A DNA stretch of 64,000 nucleotides, from positions 20,720,449-20,784,448 of the forward strand of contig NC_135718.1 of NCBI RefSeq assembly GCF_964656455.1. The letters run 5' to 3'. Under the pieces are notes generated by a model. It saw nothing but the letters and a program-made list of their open reading frames with translations, was not told the origin of the DNA and did no database searches. Below are positions 57,776-64,000 of this stretch, in pieces. This stretch comes from Halichoerus grypus. Lineage: Eukaryota > Chordata > Mammalia > Carnivora > Phocidae. The position numbers were made by a program, and so were the translations under genes. How positions within the stretch are numbered: position 1 is the first letter of the stretch; every line of letters starts with the position of its first letter.

Positions 57776-58058
57776 GGAATAGCATGGAGGACACTAGGAG
57801 AAGGAAGGGAAAAATGGGGGGGGGGAATTGGAGGGAGAGATGAACCATGAGAGACTATGGACTCTGAGAAACAAACAGGGTTTTAGAGGGGAGGGGGGAG
57901 GGGGATTGGTTAGCCCAGTGATGGGTATTAAGGAGGGCACGTACTGCATGGAGCACTGGGTGTTATATGAAAACAATGGATCGTGGAACACTACATCAAA
58001 AACTAATGATGTATTGTATGGTGACTAACATAACATAATAAAATTAAAAAAAATAAAT
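57776..58058 (+). mobile_element. L1 3' UTR (single unit) and tail
   Basis: Only the 'gaaccatgagagactatggactctga..gagcactgggtgttatatg..aacataataaaatt' unit follows the ORF2 stop. The 'gtggctgggtgatagacattgg' unit present at 2280 and 30541 is missing. Confidence 0.92.
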
Positions 58059-58073
58059 AAAGAGGACAGTCCT
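58059..58073. repeat. Twin-primed L1 target-site duplication, right
   Basis: Exact copy of 56643-56657. Confidence 0.96.
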
Positions 58074-59385
58074 GATCATAAACCTGACTGTCTTTGCACA
58101 AAACAGTAGAGTTAGTAGAGTTAGCCTAGCCCTTCTCAGCTTAAATCCTGGTGCTTATTTGTCTTCCTTACTTATAATTATTCTTTGTGGATTTTTTTTT
58201 TCCAGAATAGGACATGTTTGTCTGCATTAAAAACCTGTTCGGGCAGACATCCTTTCTCATGATGGTTTTCTTAATGGCATCTGGGAACTTGTCTTCTACC
58301 GCTCGGTCAGCAGGAGCTGCATCCAGTATTTTGATTTTTTTTTTTTTAAGTCCGACCCCCTTGTAGAATTATCAAACCATATTTTGCTGGCATTAACTGC
58401 TCCAGCTTTAGAGCCTTCACCTTACTTTTGCTTAAAGTTGTCATATAATGACTGTTTTTCTCTAATTATATTAGTCTATAGGTAGGCCTTTCTTATAGCA
58501 ACCCTGCACCTACATAAAAGCTGCATTTTCAAGAGGAGATGAAAAGATGGTTCACAAAAAGTGCAATATTTTCATGCCTGCTGATAGAGCTGTAGTGATA
58601 TTGTCACAGATTTCCTTTTCTTCCTCCTTTTTTTCGCCCCAGTGGTCTTTATGCTGGATTCACTTATCTTGCAATGACAGGCAGCTTCAGCGGCAGACGT
58701 CAATCACTGGTACATATCAAGCAATTCAACTTTTTCTTGTAATGTCATGACTTTCCTCTGCTTCTTGGGAGCACTTCCAGAATCTCTAATGGAACTTTGT
58801 ATGGGTCTCACGGTGTTGTTCAGGGCTTATGGTATTGCACTAAACATGATGAAGAATATGCAAGAACTGTGAGAGATCACTATTTACTGCTATAAGCAAT
58901 TTACTAGAGAAACAAATTGCTCACGTGGAGATGATTAGTATCACATGGTGTTTTAAGTGGTTGCTCACAACACTTGAGCTCACTGCAATACCAACAGGAG
59001 GTGGCTACAAATTTATTGTATAGTACAGTATGTACTACAGTTATTCTTATGCAGTTGTAATTTATTACTGCATCTTTACATTTGTTTATATTTATCTTGA
59101 TTGTGAATGGTGCCATGTATGATTTATGTATGAGTAACTTTTGATAAATTTTAACTTTTTATAATTTGTATTTTAGGATAGTAAACGTTAAGATTATTGT
59201 CTACATATATTTTATGCATTCATAGCATACCAACTTTTTCTTAATTGTTTTGATATTTCTAGGTTACATGATTCATCTGCAAGTATTTTTAAACTGTCAC
59301 AAAGCTCCAGAAACTTTTCTAATATTTTTAATGAAAAACAAAACAAAACAAAACTGCATATGTACTCTTGAGGTTTGGAGAGTAG

Positions 59386-59739
59386 CCTTATTCACTTCTC
59401 ATTTCCTGACTGGAGGCCTAAATGGAAAGGAGGTTGTTGGGGGCAACAAAGCCCTCGCCATTGTTCTGGGAAATCTTGAGAGGGCCAGAGCCAGGCCAGA
59501 AGACCAAGCATTCAGGCAGTACTTACCCTACAGTGAGTGTTAGGTAAATTACTTGCTTATGGCGGAGGGTGGGGTGGGGAATGAATACTCCTCCCACTTC
59601 TCCTCTCTGTGGGCAGACCCCAAACCACATGGCCTAAAGCTGCTCATGGACATCCTAGTCAGAGTACAGGACAGACCACAATCTGTAGGAGTCCACACCT
59701 AGTTGATACCCACAGGCACCTGCATTTTGTTTACCTATT
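59386..59739. other. Unannotated stretch
   Basis: Nothing recognised. Confidence 0.35.
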
Positions 59740-59862
59740 CTTTCTTCAATTTATTCCTTCATTCTGAATTCATAGAATGTTTATTGTTTCAGTGCCGATG
59801 ATTCAGTAACTCACAAGATGGTTACAGTCCTTAACCTCATAGAATTTATATTCTAGCTGTAT
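59740..59862 (+). mobile_element. L2 fragment
   Basis: 'atttattccttcattctgaattc', 'gatgattcagtaactcacaagatggttacagtccttaacctcatagaatttatattctag' fits the L2 3' region. Confidence 0.65.
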
Positions 59863-59949
59863 GGTTTTATCTATCTGGACTTTCCTAATTATGGCCACCT
59901 CACAGGAAGGTGTTTCTCCCTGTGCTGTGCAAGATGACCAGTATGTTTT

Positions 59950-60085
59950 TTTAATCATTGGGGATAACAAGTGGCATTTCTTCATCTGTAAAATGGGCAT
60001 GATGATGTCTGTTCCACATAACCCACCAGATGAATGTAGGATAAAATGCCATTTGATAAATTTAGATCAAAAGTGTCATGTAAAC
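59950..60085 (+). mobile_element. MIR fragment
   Basis: 'catttcttcatctgtaaaatgggcatgatgatgtctgttccacataac' then 'ggataaaatgccatttgataaa' matches the 3' half of sense MIR. Confidence 0.75.
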
Positions 60086-61319
60086 ATAGACATCATTCCT
60101 TAGATCTGCATTTAATTATTTCTCTTGTTTCAAATGAATATTCCTTGACGCTCCCCACCCCATATACCACCTCCACACATTATTTTAAAACACCGTTGCA
60201 GGCACACTAGTGTCTCATTGTCCTGCTGTGTCCTCCACAGTAAATGACAGAGAGGGGCACATAATAAGCAAGTGAGAATGCAGAAAGGAGGAAGAGAGAA
60301 GGCTGCCCCTCCCAGGTTCTGTTCCAAGTGGTGCTCCCATCTTGGTGGCAGAGTCCTATTTGTTCTTCCATCTCCTATGTTCCTGATTCTTCTGGTATTT
60401 TTCACTGGGCTGCACAGACCTTTGTTACATGTGTTCCCCACCTGCCCCCCAGACTTTTGCTCACTTTATTTCCTTCCAGCTGTAGTTCCTATTGCTGCAG
60501 ATGCTACTCCATTGTGTGAACGTTACGGATTTTGGTCAACAAAACACCATCCCTACTTGAGTACAGAGAAAATCCCCACAGCTAAATTAATCAGATACAA
60601 CTTAAAAGAGCCCATGAGCTTTGTGATTGTGCCTAATTAATCAATCAATGCATATTTTAACAAAAAAAGCCATAATACCATACTATTTTATATCTTCTTC
60701 CCAACCCCCAACTTACCAAAATACCATAGCCATTTTATAGTATCACTAAATCCCATTTTATGCAATTTTGAAAAAAAAAATTAATACACCAAAACTAATA
60801 TTATACTCTTGGGTTTGTAGGTTCTATAATTTACTGTTTGAAGTTAAGCTGTAATGAGAAATTTTAGTGTTATATCATTGACTCTTACCTAATATTTTTC
60901 TTAGGATAAAATCATTAATTTGAATCACTGATCAAAAGGTGTGCATATTTTTGTAGAACTTTATTTTGGGTGCTTCTTGCTGAATTATTGTCTGAGTATT
61001 CTGTTTTGAATCTTTCTTTTCCTGACATAATGACTATTTAGATTTTATATCTCATTATGATAAAAAGCTCCTTTTGTATTTTTAAGTTGCTGAAAATGTA
61101 TTCTACCAGACATGGTTAAGTAAGGAAACTTGAAGCGAAGTGTAGAAACACCTTTAAAGATTGTCACATTGATAAGAGTTTTAATCAAGTGCGAATCTAT
61201 CCAGATAAGAGCCCTTGTCTTGTCACTGATGTTTGTCCAAACAAACCTTATGTTTTGTTTGAATTTCATCAGACTCAGCAATTGGAATGGACTTATTTTT
61301 CCTCTTCTTGAAAATCAGG

Positions 61320-61321
<2 letters not shown>
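60086..61321. other. Unique; possible conserved element at 60480-60660
   Basis: No repeat was recognised. 60570-60650 has 'taaattaatcagatacaac' and 'gcctaattaatcaatcaatgcatattt', a cluster of homeodomain/PBX/POU-like words. The frame at 60272-60640 has no recognised domain. Confidence 0.35.

Positions 61322-61353
<32 letters not shown>
61322..61353. repeat. (TG)n microsatellite
   Basis: Sixteen consecutive tg units. Confidence 0.98.
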
Positions 61354-61355
<2 letters not shown>

Positions 61356-61529
61356 TGTATGATTTTTTTTTTTTAATCAAATTAGGTTTGCTTATTTTAT
61401 CCTCAGTATCTCCCAAAGATGGGAGAAACCTGGAGGTGGTGGGTGGTAGTTGTAGTGAATAACTTGGAATCCTAGTTCTTGCCTACATAATAGGTTTTTC
61501 TAATGCTCACTTTCCAGAAATACTAAAGA

Positions 61530-61608
61530 GTGACTATATATAATATATTATGTATAGTATCTATATACCTATATATGGATATGTATATATATGTGTGTAT
61601 GTGTGTCT
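61530..61608. repeat. (TA)-rich low complexity
   Basis: tatata and tatgtg blocks ending in (tgtgta)n. Confidence 0.9.
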
Positions 61609-61989
61609 GAATCTTCTTTTCCCCCATGTAGTTCAGCAGTCTTGGATAGAAAGGAAAATTGGATATAATTATTTTTAAAGAACCTATTCCATGATGACTT
61701 CTGTTAACTACCCAATTTTTCAGTTGCCCTCCCTCCTCCTTGCCTTGTTCCCTTCCCCTCTCCCTCCTGTGCTTCTTTCTTTCTTTCCCCCACTCCTTTC
61801 TACCTGCCCCCCTCTCCCTTCTTAAGAGGTCTCATATCTGAGCTTAGTACTTCATAGCAGACTTTAACGTGACTTTGGGAAAAATCTGGGGCCATGATTT
61901 TGTAATTAGAGGACCTGGGAAAACATGTTATTTCTATTCACACATCATTGTTTCTAGATTTTCATAGGATTAGCATCAAAGTCCTATGG

Positions 61990-62135
61990 TATTAGAGCTA
62001 GAAAAGGCTATAAAAGATCTGATCTAACTGATGAAATCTAAAGGACAAGGTGTGTCTTAGGGAAAATTGCTCAGGTAAGTCAGTGGCAGACCCTAAAATA
62101 AATTACAGTTCATTTTGGGTTTTAGTTTAAAGCTG
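61990..62135 (-). mobile_element. Possible MIR-class fragment
   Basis: 'tattagagctagaaaaggctataaaagatctgatctaac' and 'gctcaggtaagtcagtggcagaccc' resemble an antisense MIR-class SINE. Confidence 0.4.
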
Positions 62136-62569
62136 TTTTATTCCCAATTTTCTATTATTTGAAATAATTATTCATTATCCCCTACTTCTTTCAGAGGCTT
62201 ACTTTTTTCTCCCTTCCTCCTTATTTTATTCTCTCATTCTCTCTCCCATGCCCGCCCTCCTCATCCCCCCGCAGCATCTCTAGAAATTCAGAAGAGTTGA
62301 AAAGTAGAAAGGTCTTGGTTTCTGGGTTATATCATTGTCACTGTTCTTGTTTCTTCTGCTCTTCTATGCTAACCCACAGCCAAGTATAGAACCTCTTCAG
62401 CCTTGGGGCAAACACTTGAGCAAAACCCAGGTCTAGTTTTACTTTCCTGATTATATAGAAAGCACTGGCTTTATTTACTTTCCTTCCCATTGAAAAGAAC
62501 AATAATATATTTTCTCTTAGACAATATGCAGTTTATGACCATCTCTTTTTCATTGTGAATCATGGGGGG
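62136..62569. other. Unannotated stretch
   Basis: CT-rich at 62205-62275; nothing recognised. Confidence 0.35.
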
Positions 62570-62695
62570 AAAAATTTATCAGGTCCTGTTCCTAGTCTCA
62601 TTTTATAGAAGATACTAAGACATGGTGTGGTTAAACCACCCAGCTAAGCTCTCACTGTAAGTAGGCAGAAACCCAAACCTCAGGCTACCAGTAGA
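62570..62695 (-). mobile_element. MIR fragment
   Basis: 'tctcattttatagaagatactaagac', 'ccacccagctaagctctcactgtaagtaggcagaaacccaaacctcagg' follows antisense MIR. Confidence 0.6.
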
Positions 62696-64000
62696 ATTTA
62701 AATTTTAATTACTAAGCTACATTACTTTTCTATGGTTTGAAGTTGTTTAGATGGTGATTGATCACTAACCCCCATGATATTGACTATTAAATTATTGCAT
62801 TTACAAAGTCTGCTTGAGCCAGAATAGATACATTAGTTCTATTTGTCAGACTCTGCTCTAAACATGGTGGAAACTAAGAAGATAAATACTTGTCAAATTT
62901 TATGTTCAAAAAGGGTGCGTTTTCTCTAGTAGAGAAGATAAAATTAAAAAAAAATAAAACTACAGTGAGGCAAGTTATAAATAAGAAAAGAATATATAAT
63001 ATGCTATGAAAGTCTCCAGCAGTGAGGGAGAACTGAAGTTCTTTCATAGTTGGTATGAATTTGAACAATAAAAAAATGTACAAGAAAATGGTGAAACTAA
63101 GCCTAAAGAGTCTTTATATAATGCCTTGAGGGATCTATTTTATCCAAAATATTGTCATTAATAAATTTAATTGTTTTTAAATAATTTAATTGTCATTAAA
63201 TAAATTTGGAGCATTTTATTTACTAAGAAAAAAACCCTAATTATTAGATATGTTAAGAGGTTTGTGAAGATAAAATGAAGTGACGCCAAGAGATAAGGAG
63301 GAATTACAAAATTTTTAAAGAATTCACTGCCAGGTCAATGACCTATGATACGGTTAAATTAACAATGGCAGTACCAAAGCCCTGGTGACATTTTGAGGAA
63401 ACTTTTAAAATCTTACCTATAGCTGTTTTTAATCAGAGACATGGAAATTCATATCACTAGAAACTATGAACAGATGAAAGTGGACACCACAGATATGACT
63501 AAAATATGTTCTGATCCTGAGTTATTTTCCAGTACCTTCATGAGGAAGAGGCTATTTTTTTTTATCAGGAGCTATTTCTGATTTCCAGAAAATAACTGGT
63601 GTTATGTAGAATCTGTAGTTCTTCAGGGTCAAAAGCAAGAAGAGCTTTTTGCTTGATGTGTTTGTCCTGTGAACATAGCGCAGTGAAGACAAAACTATGA
63701 CTTTTTACTGTGGTGAAACTTTTAAGTTACATTTTACTGGACTTTGAATTTAACTTTATAGTAATTCCCTTCCTAAGGCATGCCCCAAATAGGGGTTTTT
63801 AACTGCCAGTTAAGACTTCTCTTTGGTGGAAACACTAACGTGAGGCAGCCAGATTGTATCAATTCCATACCACACCCCAGCCCTGCCATCTTAGTGCCCC
63901 TGCCTTCCCCTTACCAACCTCTCAGGGACAAATCTGAAAAGGGGAAATTGTGTGAGTGGGTTTGATTTATACTAGCCAGTGTGCTCTCTGAAAGCTATGG
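62696..64000. other. Unannotated stretch at window end
   Basis: Unique AT-rich DNA with no recognised gene or repeat; it contains the IR-1 motif at 63332-63344. Confidence 0.4.
63332..63344. promoter_or_regulatory. IR-1 nuclear-receptor-type palindrome
   Basis: aggtcaatgacct is two perfect inverted AGGTCA half-sites separated by one base, the consensus shape for FXR/RXR (IR-1) binding. Function is inferred from sequence only. Confidence 0.4.

Larger units (their letters stand above)
56658..58058. mobile_element. Second twin-primed (5'-inverted) L1
   Basis: 56658-57342 is ORF2 reverse transcriptase on the minus strand. 57343-58058 is the ORF2 C-terminus, a 3' UTR with only the second unit, and an A-rich tail on the plus strand. 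A perfect 15-bp duplication flanks the pair. ORF2 sequence between the two halves is missing, as is usual at twin-priming junctions. Confidence 0.96.
55650..58750 (-). pseudogene. Tigger transposase remnant, split by L1
   Basis: On the minus strand, 58750-58540 reads 'MTLQEKVELLDMYQ' then 'SAAEAACHCKISESSIKTT', the CENP-B-like helix-turn-helix at the N-terminus of pogo/Tigger transposases. 58260-58180 covers the segment where the first catalytic Asp region is expected ('NADE'-type context, damaged). Beyond the L1, 56176-55958 keeps a 72-codon frame containing 'LTDTTPEGLIEDTLEMSASEK', the acidic C-terminal part. Stops and shifts make it non-functional. Confidence 0.8.
54568..59385 (-). mobile_element. 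Autonomous Tigger (TcMar) element, interrupted
   Basis: The terminal inverted repeat starts 'cagttgtctctggagcaatgtgg' at 54568 after a TA dinucleotide. The following text ('gttgaaaatccatgtaaacttttgactcccc', 'cctagtgttgaccagaagccttaccgataac') is Tigger1/2-type. The far end near 59385 is decayed ('aggttacatgattcatctgcaagtatttttaaactgtcac' precedes it), and no matching right terminus is clear. A CAN-SINE (55189-55310) and a twin-primed L1 (56658-58058) interrupt it. Confidence 0.87.

Noticed and set aside
1..64000. Microbial system such as an operon, CRISPR array or prophage
   Set aside because: Mammalian SINEs, L1s and microsatellites throughout, no dense coding and no regularly spaced repeats.

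Overview
This window is nuclear DNA from a carnivoran mammal. The tRNA-derived SINEs carry the CAN-SINE head (a 'gcctgggtggctcag' core at 3129, 6329 and 55193), with the 'ctcagcggg..gcctgcttctcc' body typical of arctoid caniforms (bear, seal or mustelid type) rather than dog or cat. Old MIR, L2, L1M, MLT-like, hAT-Charlie and Tigger copies make up the background. AT-rich composition, microsatellites, and the absence of any long open frame or recognisable exon point to an intergenic or deep intronic stretch. No functional protein-coding gene, rRNA or tRNA gene is supported. The only coding similarity is decayed transposon protein: L1 ORF2, a Charlie8-like hAT transposase and a Tigger transposase.

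Layout. 1-13 kb: mostly unique sequence with MIR copies, two CAN-SINEs, L1 3' ends and a (CTAT)n microsatellite; 2280-3325 looks like one L1 insertion that carried 3' flanking DNA and a SINE. 13-19 kb: L1 fragments in both orientations, an MLT-like solo LTR with 5-bp direct repeats, and a short hAT element. 19-26.7 kb: a dense pile of nested L1 pieces, including a 5' UTR-bearing but internally deleted minus-strand L1, and a 200-bp inverted repeat (20719-20918 / 21412-21611) identical at 199 of 200 positions. 28.9-32 kb: a Charlie8-like element broken by a small L1 tail and by a twin-primed (5'-inverted) L1. 32.9-37.4 kb: a 1.75-kb minus-strand L1, two LTRs and two SINEs. 39.9-44.3 kb: a 209-nt pure pyrimidine tract and an old inverted duplication with ~1-kb arms, one arm split by a solo LTR. 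46.1-47.2 kb: an isolated CpG island, the only GC-rich, apparently non-repetitive stretch that looks like a promoter. 49.8-59.4 kb: MER-type and Tigger DNA transposons, the large Tigger being interrupted by a SINE and by a second twin-primed L1. 59.4-64 kb: mostly unique, with MIR/L2 traces and a perfect inverted AGGTCA hexamer pair (IR-1).

The elements do not form a pathway. The story is one of layered insertion: Tigger, Charlie, MIR, L2 and L1M came first, and younger L1s and CAN-SINEs landed in them. Several rearrangement scars (twin priming, probable 3' transduction, templated inverted copying, inverted duplication) can be read directly from the bases. Family names come from recognising consensus-like motifs by eye, without a repeat-library search, so boundaries without target-site duplications are approximate.
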